DNA from: Labia minor
Lineage: Eukaryota; Arthropoda; Insecta; Dermaptera; Spongiphoridae
Assembly: GCA_963082975.1 (NCBI GenBank)
Contig: OY720344.1
Location: 76,186,053-76,250,052 of the forward strand
Direction of reading: 5' to 3'
DNA: 64,000 bases
Below are positions 36,830 to 48,547 of the stretch, piece after piece (within the stretch, counting starts at the first letter, position 1; each line of letters starts with the position of its first letter). Both the position numbers and the translations under genes were made by a program. The notes beneath the pieces were generated by a model. The model was not told where the DNA came from and did no database searches. It was given only the letters and a program-made list of their open reading frames with translations.

Positions 36830-37286
36830 CTGGAGTGTCTCCACTCGACTATCTCGTAAATATGATTGGATTAACTAACACATATATTATATTTAAATTA
36901 AATTGAATGAATTAAATTATAAATTAAAATTAATAAATAATATTTATTAAATCAGCGCGTGTTTGGCTCTTTGTTGATGGCACCACGTCACGTGCTGCGC
37001 GTGATTGCCAGTTAACGTGTTAAAAAATTTAAAAAATTAATTCCGGTACTTTCAGTCATTCAATCAAGCTGAATTCTATATATAGCAGTTTTATACAATT
37101 TTTAATCATGTGAAAAACTATCAAACATATATCTTTATTTTTACGGTCAGTTTAGAGAATGAAAAATGAAAACCTGGTAGGTAATGGTCCTCTTCCAAAC
37201 GAGCTACATTTCTCAAAAGTTGATAGAAAACTACGAATTTTGAATAATGCCCGTGTACCAAATTTCTCTGGCGAGATAGTAAAAAT
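36830..37286 (-). mobile_element. HINE-B copy 4, lacking the microsatellite region
   Basis: Minus-strand orientation. The 3' hairpin side (TCTGGAGTG-TCTC-CACTCGAC) is at 36830-36850 and the 5' end TTTTTACTATCTCGCCAGAG closes it at 37286. The segment between the ATTTGGTAC block and the 5' motif is deleted. Its 3' 120 bp are the reverse complement of 38085-38213. Confidence 0.88.
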
Positions 37287-38082
37287 AATGATTAAATAAT
37301 TAATATGTTATAGAAAGTTTGTGCAAATCAATTTGGAAAAAATTTAAAAAATTATGTTTATATATATACATATATACATATATCATACATATATATATAC
37401 ATATATCAATATTTGATTTTAAGGTGAAAAAAATATTTTTTTTATTTTTCTTTTATTGATTTAATTTGGATATTTCAAGAAAATTTGAAAATAGTATTTA
37501 TTGAATGTTTATGACAAGATTCCAGTTAAGAATATAATCTTGATTAAATTAAAATTAATTTATTAAATAACCATTTGCATATTTATGAGGGAAGCTTCTA
37601 ATCATAATACATCTTTTAAAAAATATTTTCATCTCCCTTCTCAACTTAAGACGTATTTATTGAATTCAATACCTTGACATTTTTCATCAAAAGACCGTCT
37701 TGATCCAAAAGAGAAGAAATGGTATATATATCAAAATAGTGTTTTTTCTTTTTCTCTTATTGGAAGAATTGTTGCTTTTGAAACAAAAGTAACAATCCTT
37801 TTCATTTGATAAAGGACGCACAATACGCATCAGATTATTGAGACTTTAATGAAAAAATTAAGGTTAAAAAGAGGAATGAAAACAGAGTCGAAATATCATT
37901 CGCTTTCAGAAAACAAAGTGATTGTAATTTTATACAAATAATAATTAATTAGAAATTCTTTTTTTCAAAGTGAGTTATTTCTTTTAATTAATGATTTTAA
38001 AATTGAAGATGTGATCAAGTACATTTTTTGATTTTTGAAAATATTAATGTATATTAAATTATTAAATGATCTTTTTTGACAT
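37287..38082. other. Sequence between two inverted HINE-B 3' ends
   Basis: Unique-looking A/T-rich DNA with alternating TATATACATATA runs at 37363-37412. It is flanked on both sides by HINE-B 3' regions in opposite orientation. No coding signal is visible. Confidence 0.45.
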
Positions 38083-38213
38083 TTAATAAATATTATTTAT
38101 TAATTTTAATTTATAATTTAATTCATTCAATTTAATTTAAATATAATATACATATGTGTCAGTGAATCCAATCATATTTGCGAGATAGTCGAGTGGAGAC
38201 ACTCCAGCTTATT
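38083..38213 (+). mobile_element. HINE-B copy 5, 3' end only
   Basis: Only the AT-rich 3' section, GCGAGATAGT, the GAGTG-GAGA-CACTC hairpin and CCAGCTTATTT remain. It shares the variant CCAATCATATTTG with the copy at 36830, which other copies do not have, so these two are each other's closest relatives. Confidence 0.85.
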
Positions 38214-38805
38214 TATTTGACTGAAAATAAAATCAGTTATTATTTTTTAAATAATAAATTATATTTTTTTATATTAATTTAATATAAAATATTTCTAATG
38301 TATATCATATTATTTTATTAAATTATTATTTAAAGAAAAAATTAAATATTTTTTTATTCACTAATTAAAAATACAAAATTTATGAGATTTAATATTCCTT
38401 ATTTTCTTATTTATTACTTTAAAATTTTTTTGAACTTGATCATATGTGAACCATACCATGTTCATTAACTCGGGACTCTCACTGAAGCAACATTTGAAAA
38501 ACCTTTAGGTATCTATTGTAAAAATTGAAAAAAAAATGTAAATGTATTTATTGAAAGAAAAATCAATTCTAATTAGATATATTGTATTTGAACAATGAAC
38601 AAATATTAAGATCATAATTTAATAAAATAAATTCTCTAAATATTATAATTAAATTACTCAAACAATGAATTTCTTTATTTTATATATACAATATATATAT
38701 CTCCTGATAATTCAATTGGACAAATAATATATTATTTATCTCGATGTTAAGAAATCAAAAATGACTGGGAATATATACTTATAGATAGGGTGACCAAATG
38801 TCTCG
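38214..38805. other. AT-rich stretch
   Basis: No gene is visible. Just before the HINE-A start, ATAGGGTGACCAAATGTC (38785-38802) resembles a transposon end that also occurs at 48929. Confidence 0.45.
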
Positions 38806-39440
38806 TTTTTACCGACCGACGATAGTAAGGGAGGTATTGTTTTCAGACCAAATTTCACATGTGGAGATTTTTACATATCTCCACGAATCATGCATTTTCT
38901 AAACAGAAAAAAGTATTTTTAGCATGATGTCTGTCCGTCCGTCTGTCCGTCCGTATAGATGTGTACAGCCTGAACGGCTCAACCGATTTTGATGAAATTT
39001 GGTATATTTACTTAATGCATCAGTGGGATGAATTGATCAACTTTTGGTGCAATTCCGGAAACCGGAAGTGGTAGTATTAGCGATCGACGATAGGAAGGAA
39101 AGGGTTATTTTCACACCAAAGGAGATTTTTTTATAGATCACCATGAATCATGCACTTTGTATTGGTTTTATCCTCGAGAAAAATCATATTTATTAGTTTT
39201 TTCTTGATTTAAAATTATATGACGTCATCCAGCCATTCATGACGTCACAGCCTGGTCTTGTGTATATATATTATAAATAAAATAAAATTAAAAATGTTTA
39301 TATTTATTATTTATGTATCCATATCTGTTTTTTATTACATTAATAGATATATGAAAATTATTTGAAATTGTTTCTGTAGCTGGAAATTAATTTATTTCAA
39401 ACCGTCGGTCGGTTCGGACCTGGCCACAGGTCAACTTATT
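38806..39440 (+). mobile_element. HINE-A copy 5, full length (reference copy)
   Basis: All family parts are intact. They are, in order: the T-run with ACCGACCGACG (38811); two blocks ending TTTCACATGTGGAG and ATGCATTTTCTAAACAG; the GTCC/GTCT microsatellite (38930-38953); CCGATTTTGATGAAATTTGG; CCGGAAACCGGAAGT; two TGACGTCA octamers (about 39220 and 39240); CGTCGGTCGGT; the hairpin GACCTGGCCACAGGTC; and AACTTATT. It has no coding capacity. Length is about 635 bp. Confidence 0.92.
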
Positions 39441-40416
39441 TCTATTTGAGTCCTTATTTTCAGTTAAATACAATGTGCAATAGAATGTCTTTTATTAATT
39501 TTATTAATTACTAAAACATATTTAATTAATATCCCGTGTCCCCAGAGCCCTTTAAAATTAAATAAATGGATTTAATAAAGTAGAAGATGGGTATTTGACC
39601 ATCCAACACACATTAGCCCCCCCCCCCCCCCCTTTGTCGGTCATCTTAGTTAAAAAATAGAAAAAACCTAAAGCCTTTTGCAATATAATAAAACAATATA
39701 TTCTTTATTTTGGTAAACTAAAGCTAAACTATATTAAATTAAAAAAATAATTTTAAATAATATCATAATTTTAAAATTTAAAAAATGGGAAAAAATTTGA
39801 AAAATTAAATTATTTATAAGTGATTAGGATAAGATTAGAGAACTCGAAAGTTTGACATTAATTTTTAGAATAAAACTTAGAAATCTTTAGTATATACATA
39901 TTTAATCTTGAAAGATATATATTTTTTTTTAAAAAAAAAGTTAAATTTTTTATATCATAAAAATGACCTCCAATATTTTTAAAGTTTTGACCATCTGATA
40001 TATTACATTTTTATAATTATATATATATATTGATTTTATAGGGTTACTTGTCGGATTGCAAAACTATATAAATGATTTATTTTTATGTATAATTTTTAAT
40101 ATTTTAATTTGCCACAACCCTTAACTTTTTCTCAGCAGAGAAATTTAATTATTTATATAAGCTTAAAATATAAATCAATAGAATAAACTAAAGTGATTAT
40201 ACTTAATGAGTAAAATAAGTATATTAAAAGAAAAATTAAAGATATATGTATTTGGATTAAAAATAAAAGATTTATTAAAATATTTACATATCTAAATTTA
40301 ACATTATTTTTTTATTTACTTAAAAATACTCTTTAAAATATAGATTTATTTCAGTTAAATATATCTTAGATTTGTTATTGTTTTTTTATCTAAAATGAAC
40401 TTATATATAATCACTT

Positions 40417-40447
<31 letters not shown>

Positions 40448-41077
40448 TAAGTCATTATCACGTTTAATTTCTTATGAATGTCATTTAAGTTGACATTTAA
40501 TAGTTCCTGTAATGTCAGGAAAAACAATACTAACTATTTTGTCTAATGTGTATCTGGATAAGATATATATAGTATAAAATATTTTTTTTTCTTCTTTCTA
40601 ATTTTTTAATAATGGGTGGCATTAGTATTCGATGTGAATATTCTTTTCTGTTGACACTTAAAATGTCGGTGACATTTTATATAATTATATCTACCTCAAT
40701 CCAGCTATCTTTCTCCATTTTGCCAGCTAATATACAGAGTTAATTCCTTTTAAAATCGGTTCATAAATTAAGATTAGACGTGCATCCGACATGATAATTA
40801 TCGTAATCTAACGTTTCACCTTTATTATGAAATGGCGAATGGAAAAAAGATTCATAATATCATATTCTAGATGCTATCATTATCTACGTTCAAGAAAAAT
40901 AATCAAATGAAATGAAAATTTTAAAATAAATGATTGACTTTTAATTAAAAAATATTTTTTTAATCATTTTATAGTATAAATTAACTAAAATTAATTAATA
41001 ATTTGGTAAAGGTTAAATAATAGATAATTTACTTATTATTCTATTCCCTAAAAATTGAAACTTGTTTTAAATAGTCT
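39441..41077. other. AT-rich stretch with a poly-C run
   Basis: A C-tract of about 20 bases (39609-39632) stands out. (TA)n runs occur near 40020 and 40425-40447. No coding or transposon-end signal was recognised. Confidence 0.5.
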
Positions 41078-41193
41078 TCTTCTATATATATAAAAAAAGG
41101 TTTTTGTCTGCACATTGCTCAGAATTTAAAAATTTTTGCATATCTTCGCGTTTCATGACCTCTAGAATCCAAAAGTGACTTTAGAATTTTTCA

Positions 41194-41225
<32 letters not shown>

Positions 41226-41804
41226 GGTCTGTCGGTCTGTCTGTCTGTCGGTCTGTCTGTCCGGAAAATTACTATTTTATAGACTCAGAATTGGCTGAAC
41301 CGATTTCTTTGAAATTACATCACAATATTCTTATATACTCCTAGAGTAACATAGGCTATAAATTTTATTTATATGTCAACAATAACCGCAGAAATTAATT
41401 TTTTAAAGTTTATATAATTCTCCGTGTTGTTCATTCAAGAGCAGCTCGCGGCTCACTGTCGGCCTAGCGGAATCATTTCAAACAATGAATTATCATAGCT
41501 ATTCCCAATCAAAGAATTATTATAATATTTCACTTTTTATTTTAAATTCTAATATACAAATATCAATTCAATTAAATAATTTATTCTAAAAGTTCTAAAT
41601 TTAATTAAAATATTTATTAGATCATATTTTTATCTTAAATTATTTTTTATTTAATTGAATATTTCTTCTTTTCTATAATATATATATAATAATATATAAA
41701 TTTTATCATTGAGTAATAAAAAAAAATATTATTTAACCTGAATTAAAATGACTGAATTATATTATCTTTGTTTTTTATTTTAATTTAATTACTCTATTAT
41801 TAAT

Positions 41805-41847
<43 letters not shown>

Positions 41848-42260
41848 TAAAATATGATGATATAAAGTTGTTTTAAATTTTTGACATTTTTAAATTGGGT
41901 ATATTTTTTAAATTTATTAAAATGTCTTTTTTATTTATTATGTTTAAAAGATTCATTTTTATTATGTGATATTAATAAAAAATAACGATGCTCTGTGCAA
42001 GTCGAATCATGTTGCACATAATTAAATAACAATTGCCAAACAAAGAATATAATATTTTTTTAAATTCTTATATTTAAATATCATTTCAATTAAATAATTT
42101 ATTCTAAAAGGTCTCATTTTAATTAATTTAATAAAATATTTAAATCACCATTCAATTTTTTATTAATAGGCTTCTTTTTTTTATTTTTAATTTTAATAAA
42201 TTCTCTTTTTTTTTGATATGATATTAATAAAAAATAATATTAAATTGTATATAAATATAA
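41078..42260 (+). mobile_element. Helitron family 2, 5' end and interior, partly duplicated
   Basis: It starts TCTTCTATATATATAAAAAA then AGGTTTTTGTCTGC. Next come a (CTGT/CGGT)n microsatellite (41195-41262) and GGCTGAACCGATTTCTTTG. The segment from about 41505 to 41985 (AAAGAATTAT...TGATATTAATAAAAAATAA) is imperfectly repeated at about 42045-42240, and the copy at 61523 (minus) confirms the family. A 5' TC end with an AT-rich leader is typical of Helitrons. The 3' end is uncertain. The nearest CTAG terminus in the same orientation is at 44626, which would make a 3.5-kb element containing the LINE relic, but the two 5' families have not been shown to share that terminus. Confidence 0.65.
41195..41262. 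repeat. (CTGT/CGGT)n tetranucleotide array
   Basis: About 17 units just inside the Helitron family 2 5' end. Confidence 0.92.
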
Positions 42261-42789
42261 AAATTAGAGTATTTGAATTTTTTTAAATTTTAACACATGT
42301 AATCGATCATATGCATTAAGAATGGAAAATTTTGAAAATCAACTTGGTATTAAATTCAGAAAAAAATACTGATATATAGAATATATAGACTATTCGAATA
42401 TAATTTAAAACTCTTTCTCTCCTTCTATTTTAAATTTAAAAAAACGGAGTTTTAAGAAATTTAGATGCCATATGCAACATGGGTGGGTAAATGAATTGAG
42501 CTGGAAAAGGAGGCAATTTATAATTTTCTTCTAATTCAGATTTAGGACAAATCGTACAACATTATATCAAATCTCGCTAAGAACATTCAATATTTTTGTA
42601 CACAAATTATTCAGAGTATTGGCTAAGCGTATCACTCACAATCAGTTTATATTGAAATTTATATAAATTAACAAAGTAAAAATTTTTATTTGTTTAAATT
42701 TTATTATAATGAATCAAAAAAAATTAAATATATAGATCACATGATTAAGAGAAGCAAAAAACTTGACAGAAAATAACTGTTGGATGGAG
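42261..42789. other. AT-rich stretch between Helitron 2 and the LINE relic
   Basis: I recognise no motif. It could be interior sequence of a larger Helitron. Confidence 0.4.
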
Positions 42790-44390
42790 GTCGGACGGAC
42801 ATGACAGAAACTGTAAACGAAATCTTCATATTGCGACGAATAATTTTCAAATCCCCTAGCACCACCAGAATTAGATAAGTTTATTTTAAGGGAGGAAAAT
42901 AACTATGATCTAAAAAAATTAATAAATGAACTTAATAATAAAAAAACAAATAAATCAATTAATTTAAATTAATACTATTAATGAATGTATATATTGATAA
43001 TTTATCTATAGTTTTATACCGTTAATTTTTATAAATTGTCTCAAGTCTCTATTTTTGCATTTTCTCAAGTTTCATTATAATTAAAAATATTCAATAATAA
43101 TCTAGCAATGAAAATAAAATACCAAAATGTAATGATCAAGAAATATTATACTATATTTCACTATTATAACATAGAAAATACTTAAGAACCATAGGCGGAG
43201 GAAATATTAGGAGATATCATTGCGGGTTCAGGCCAAATCGATCAACATTAATTAAGATATTTTCATTATGACAGATATTAGGAAAAAACCGCGAATTCAA
43301 TATTTCTGTTTACTAATTATTTGTAGACTTTAGTAAAACATACACATGACTCAATATAGATCAGCATAAACTTTTTCAAATTTTGATCTTCAAATTTGTC
43401 TTGAAGGTAGTAAAGAAAGAATAAGATGCGGAAATCAATTGTAAAATGTTAGGTTACCCAGACGACTTAAATATAATAGGAGATTAGGAAATTGCAATTG
43501 CAGATAGCGAGGAAAAATTAATGGAGGTTTGAAATTAATAGTGATAAGAAAAAATATTTAGTAACAAAGAGGAAGAGTATTGACATACAAAATCTTAAGA
43601 TACAAAATGTAGAATTTGAATATGTAGAAAAATTGAATGTAATCACGAAGGATAATAATATTTGAGAAGAATTTAAATCGGGGTTGCAATCGGGAAACGC
43701 CTGTTATCTTGCAATAAAGAGGCTTATCTCTTCAAAATTATTATCAAAGGGAATATATAAAAAAATTATTTTGCCTGTTGCATTATATGGGTGGGAGGCA
43801 TGGTCTATGACCCTGGGAGATGAGAGTAGATTCAGAGTGTTTGAGAATATCACGAAGGATAATAATATTTGAGAAGAATTTAAATCGGGGTTGCAATCGG
43901 GAAACGCCTGTTATCTTGCAATAAAGAGGCTTATCTCTTCAAAATTATTATCAAAGGGAATATATAAAAAAATTATTTTGCCTGTTGCATTATATGGGTG
44001 GGAGGCATGGTCTATGACCCTCGGAGATGAGAGTAGATTCAGAGTGTTTGAGAATAGGATTCTTCCCTGCATTTATTGGCCAAAGAAAGATGAGGTCACC
44101 GGGGAATGGGGGAGACTGCATAACAAGAAATTGCATGGCCTCTCTGCATCTTCAGAAATAGTTAGGGTTATAAAAGGGAAAAAGCTGCGATAGGCAGGGC
44201 ACGTGGCTAGAATGGGAGAGGAAAAAGATATTGGTGGGAAGACCGATTGGAAAACGTCCGCTTGGAAAACCAATGACGCGTAGGAAGGGACGTAAGAGAG
44301 ATGGAACAAGGGCTCAGGATAGGGACACTTGAAGAAATGTGGTTGTTGCGGCTAAGAACTTTCGAGTATCTTTGAGCCACATAGGTAGAT
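42790..44390 (+). pseudogene. LINE reverse transcriptase relic with 207-bp tandem duplication
   Basis: Scattered frames give reverse transcriptase pieces in order. Around 43210-43330 the translation resembles CGFRPNRST, then KNREFNISV, then VDFSKTYT (motifs of fingers and palm). GYPDDLNIIGD (about 43456) is a mutated YADD-type catalytic box. From 43684 the connection and tail read SGNACYLAIKRLISSKLL, LYGWEAWSMTLGDESRFRV and finally GHVARMGEE. A unit of about 207 bp (43642-43848) is repeated directly at 43849-44055, duplicating the GNACYL-to-RFRVFEN section. Multiple stops and frameshifts make it inactive. It belongs to the same family as the fragments at 23.3, 31.6 and 51.9 kb. Confidence 0.78.
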
Positions 44391-44554
44391 AGATATAACA
44401 TATACAATAATAATATATATAATTAATATAGTGATTAAATTAAAATATATTTTTTAAATAAGAACACAAAAAGAAATGAATGTTTTATGTAATATACTGA
44501 TTGAAACAAAATGGATGAAAACCTTTTACTACTTTCAACCACCAAATACTATGT

Positions 44555-44626
44555 ACCACTCGGGGGTACAGGGGGCGGAGCCCCCGTCTAGGTGTGAAGA
44601 GCGCCGAAGGCGCTCTGAGCAGCTAG
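44555..44626 (+). mobile_element. Helitron (CTAG family) 3' terminus
   Basis: CACTCGGGGGTACA is followed by the GGGGGC-GGA-GCCCCC hairpin, then the hairpin AGAGCGCC-GAA-GGCGCTCT, GAGCAG and CTAG, followed by T. It is the same terminus as at 19891 and 23185, here on the plus strand. It lies downstream of a LINE relic in the same orientation. The short CACT before the G-run matches the LINE/Helitron junction of the other copies, but about 170 bp of AT-rich DNA now separate it from the LINE. Confidence 0.85.
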
Positions 44627-44656
44627 TTTAATATAAAATAATTTAAGTTGAAACAA

Positions 44657-45094
44657 TCTGGTGTGACTCCACTCGACTATCAAGCAATTTGAATTGGATT
44701 AAATAACATATATTATATTTAATTAATTATAAATTATAAATTAAAATTAATAAATAATATTTATTTAACCTGCGCGTGCTTGGCACCACGTCACGTACTG
44801 GCGCGTGATTGGCAGTCAACGTATTAAAAAATTTAAAAAATTAATTCCGGTATTTTCAGTAATTCAATCAAGCTGAAATTCTATATGTAGCAGTTTTATA
44901 CAATTTTTAATCATGTTGAAAAACTATCAAACATATATCTTTATTTTTACAGTCAGTTTAGAGGAAAAAAAATCAAAACGTTGTAGGTAATGACCCTCTT
45001 CCGGATGAGCTACATTTCTCAAAAATTGTTCGAAAAATACAAATTTTGAATAATGCCCGTGTACAAAATTTCAAACCGTTTTTGTGTAATCTTG

Positions 45095-45128
<34 letters not shown>

Positions 45129-45141
45129 AGAGATAGTAAAA
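44657..45141 (-). mobile_element. HINE-B copy 6
   Basis: Minus-strand copy. The 3' hairpin side (CTGGTGTGACTCCACTCGAC) is at 44658 with small changes, and the 5' side is shortened, ending at GAGATAGTAAAAAT after a (CA)n run (45100-45124). The E-box CACGTGACG region is mutated. Confidence 0.85.
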
Positions 45142-45235
45142 ATCAGTGGGTATTACATCAAAAATCGATGAAAATTTGAAAAGTTCTAAAAATGGCCATA
45201 TATGTCTATCAAAATATATTTTATATAAAGGGTCA
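45142..45235. other. AT-rich spacer
   Basis: Nothing recognised. Confidence 0.4.
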
Positions 45236-45700
45236 TCCAACTGTCGCGCCTAGTTGTCAGAATTGTATAATGTTTGCATGTGTCGGTATTTCAGACAATA
45301 GAAGTTGTTTTGTTTGATTAGAACGTTATCCATGAATTTGAATACACTCCAAGAACATGTTTTCAATATTCAAATTTATTATGTAAATAAACGCTCTTAT
45401 AAAATACCCATCTCAAAATTCGTCAAATTTTAGGTATAAATATTTGGCCAAATCAAACTAAAAATTTGTGAAAAAATTTTAAGAAACTGCTCGTGTTATT
45501 GATAAATCCAAAAGTGGACAATTAGAAACTACACAGAAATTAGACATCGCTGCTCTTAGTGAAAGTGCTGAAACTGAACCGAGAAGATCAATTTTCACGT
45601 CTTTCTTAAGAATTAGGCATTTCATATGTCCTCAATTGAATCATATTGAATCATATTGATGGGTCTGAACTCTACTTCCATCCATACAGTGCAAATAGAC
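45236..45700 (+). pseudogene. Tc1/mariner/IS630-type transposase, N-terminal relic
   Basis: Around 45487-45655 one frame reads TARVIDKSKSGQLETTQKLD then IAALSESAETEPRRSIF. This matches the pattern of the basic linker and second helix-turn-helix of invertebrate IS630/mariner-like transposases (K-SGRPRT...ENI--V-ESVE--P--S). GGGTCATCCAACTGTCGCGC at 45230-45250 may be the element's terminal repeat. No catalytic region follows and stops are present. Confidence 0.5.
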
Positions 45701-46429
45701 TTACAAGTCTGAAAAATATTACGTTTTTGAGATCATATTTCTACATCTTTTAATTTTATGTTATTCCAAAATAGTTTAATGATTTTTATCGATTAATTTA
45801 CTTTACTTATGCATTATTTTTTTAAGAAAATCATTAATTTGATTCTTAATAAATTTTTCAATAAGGCATTTATGCAGGTAGCAGTGATCTATCAGTTCAT
45901 CATCAACGTATAAAAAATTTAGTTTGCTTTATCAATGTTATTCTGATGATGTATTTATTTTTATACAAAAATTTTAAACTTCATAATCCAATCTGTTATT
46001 TTTTATTTTGAATAGTTATTTAAATAAAAAATTAGATATATCAAATATTGCATATTCAAACAAAACAAAAATATTCTATTGAATTCCTTTATACAGCTTT
46101 CCCCTTTAGTTTCTCACACTTGGAGATAAATATAACTCCAAAACTCACTGAACACAATCAATAAGATGATCCATTTATAGATTGTAGATATTTTTATTAA
46201 AGCTCCATTCATTGATTTGTACAGATATTATTGTTAACGAACATATACCGGATCAATGCGTGAAAACGTTTTATTTATTTATTTTTAATCTTTGAATTGA
46301 AACATTTATTTTAATTTAATTCCTAGGAAAATTCTTTCATTTTATAGTAATGAAATATATGAGATATGATTTAAATCTTTGATCATTTGCCTTCATTGCT
46401 TTTTTAACATTTGGTCAAAGAAAAAAAAA
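45701..46429. other. AT-rich stretch, nothing recognised
   Basis: Featureless A/T-rich sequence. Confidence 0.5.
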
Positions 46430-46873
46430 TCGGAGTGTCTCCACTCGACTATCTCCCAAATTTGAATTGGATTAACTAACACATATATTATATTTAAATT
46501 AAAATTAATAAATATATATTAAACCAGTGCGTGTTTGGCACTTTGTTGATAGCACCACGTCACGTGCTGGCGCATTATTTTCAGTCGTGTTAAAAAATTA
46601 ATTCCGGTACTTTCAGTGATTCAATCAAGCTGAAATTCTATATATAGCAGTTTTATACAATTTTCAATCATGTGAAAAACTATTAAACATATACCTTAAG
46701 GTCATTTTAGAAGAAAAAAAATCAAAACGTTCTAGGTAATGACCCTCTTCCGGTTGAGCTACATTTCTCAAATGTTGATGGAAAACTACGAATTTTGAAT
46801 AATGCATGTGTACCATGTCAAAATTTCAACATCGAAAATTTTCATGATCGCAATTTGGCGAGATAGTAAAAAG
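46430..46873 (-). mobile_element. HINE-B copy 7, internally shortened
   Basis: The 3' hairpin side (CGGAGTG-TCTC-CACTCGAC) is at 46431 and the 5' side (GGCGAGATAGTAAAAA) ends at 46873. The AT-rich 3' section and the microsatellite region are both reduced. The E-box CACGTCACGTG block is retained near 46555. Confidence 0.87.
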
Positions 46874-47829
46874 ATAGAAAGTTGTATTTCCAAATACAAT
46901 AATGTTTTAAATACAAATATATTCACTGAATTGAACTAGGTATATTAATAACAGTTTTAAAAAAATAAATTATTTTCCATATATTATAATAACGATAAAA
47001 ACAAAATAATGAAAATCTCATAATAAATTATGATAAAAAAATAAATGTTTAAATCAAGCGGTGAACAAGCTTTATGAATTTGAAAATCCCTTGATTCTTT
47101 TGCTTAAGTGATTAATGGGTGAATTCATTTTCTAGAATCAAAAGGGTTTCAATGTATTGAAGAGAAAGAGAGAGTGAGGGACTATTTAAAGAAAATTAAA
47201 TTTCATTTAATAGCATTTTGTTACTCAACTATAATATTACTTAATTCTCCGCATAATTTTATTGGCGTTGGTCAAAGTATTAAGTATTTATTTTATTTTA
47301 TTTAGAATTTATTTTGTTTCCTCGTTGATATTAAAAGTTACTTGAGAAAATACTCGTATATTTATTTTTGAAACACATTCATAGAAATTAATAATAAAAA
47401 TATTATTACTGATTAGAAAATACATCGAAAAACATTATTTAAACATTAAATAAACATATTTTATGTATGTATCATATATACAGAGTATATCAGAAAACAA
47501 TGGTTTTTAAAAACTAAATATCTTCTAAAAGATAAATTATTTTGATGTTTTTCGTAATATTATATTAAATTGTAGACAACAGATATTTTTGACATTTTTA
47601 TATTGTTTGCCTTTTTTCTCAAAAGGAATTTCTCTTTTTTCTCCGAAAATTTAGTTTTTAAAATCGACCTTTATAATATACCTATAATATACGTATAAAC
47701 AAAAGCATTTATTTAAACTATAGACTAAAAAGTATATTATAATAGTTAATTTAAAATTGAATTAATTATTAGAATTCTTTTAAATCTATACATTTTTTAT
47801 TTATAAAATATAATAAAATAATCCTACTA
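46874..47829. other. AT-rich stretch, nothing recognised
   Basis: Only A/T-rich sequence and a short (GA)n run near 47164-47175. Confidence 0.5.
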
Positions 47830-48547
47830 CAGGGTGGGGTAGAAAAACCTATCCGATTTCAAATCCCTTTTTCTCAGAAGAGGGAGCAGGTAGAGTAGTG
47901 GGGTAAAAAACGTTAGAAAGCCGGTTTTATGCCATTTGTCAGTAGTCAACATGCCTTGGTCTGGTGAACATCGTGCTTTTGTTATTGAGCGGTTTATCGA
48001 AAACGGCGGTTAGATAATTGCTACACAACGTGCTTTTCGAATTCATTTTCTTCGACCCAAAATGGAAGAAAATGGAGTGGAAAATGTGTGGTTTCAACAA
48101 GATGGTGCAACCGCCCACACATCGCGACGATCAATGGACATTCTCAGGGAAATATTTCCAGGTCGCCTCATTTCTCTGAGAGGTGATCTTGGCTGGCCGC
48201 CGCACTCACCGGATCTCACTCTATGTGACTTCTTCCTTTAGGGTTACCACAAATCGAAGGTTTATCAGCATCGACCAAGGACCCTTCTTGCTTTATGAAG
48301 AGAAATTGCTCGGGCAATTGAAGAAATTCCTGTGGAAATGACGGTGAAAGTCATGGAAAGCTACCGCGAGCGCCTAAATCAGTGTATCCTCTCCCAAGGA
48401 CGACATTTGAGTTATGTGCTTTTCAAAACTTAAATTTAAAAATGGCATAAAATTTTCGATATGTTAATAAAAGAAATTTTTTGACAAGCTGAGTGGTTTT
48501 AATTTTATAACGTTTTGAAATCGGTTAGGTTTTTCTGCCCCACCTTG
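47830..48547 (+). mobile_element. Tc1/mariner-superfamily element, 718 bp deletion derivative
   Basis: The ends CAGGGTGGGGTAGAAAAACC and, in reverse, CAAGGTGGGGCAGAAAAACC are inverted repeats extending about 35 bp to ATTTCAAA, each flanked by TA. The interior is a transposase with a large central deletion and stops (next entry). Confidence 0.87.
47951..48434 (+). pseudogene. IS630/Tc1-mariner transposase, deleted and interrupted
   Basis: The frame opens MPWSGEHRAFVIERFIENGG and meets a stop. After a few codons (IATQRAFRIHF) it jumps to a later part: NVWFQQDGATAHTSRRS, containing the second catalytic Asp of the QQDGATAHT motif. Then comes WPPHSPDLTLCDFFL, the signature next to the third acidic residue, followed by a stop, and a C-terminal section EIPVEMTVKVMESYRERLNQ. 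The first catalytic Asp region is deleted. The pattern is that of a widespread arthropod Tc1/mariner-like group. At least three stops or frameshifts make it inactive. Confidence 0.8.
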
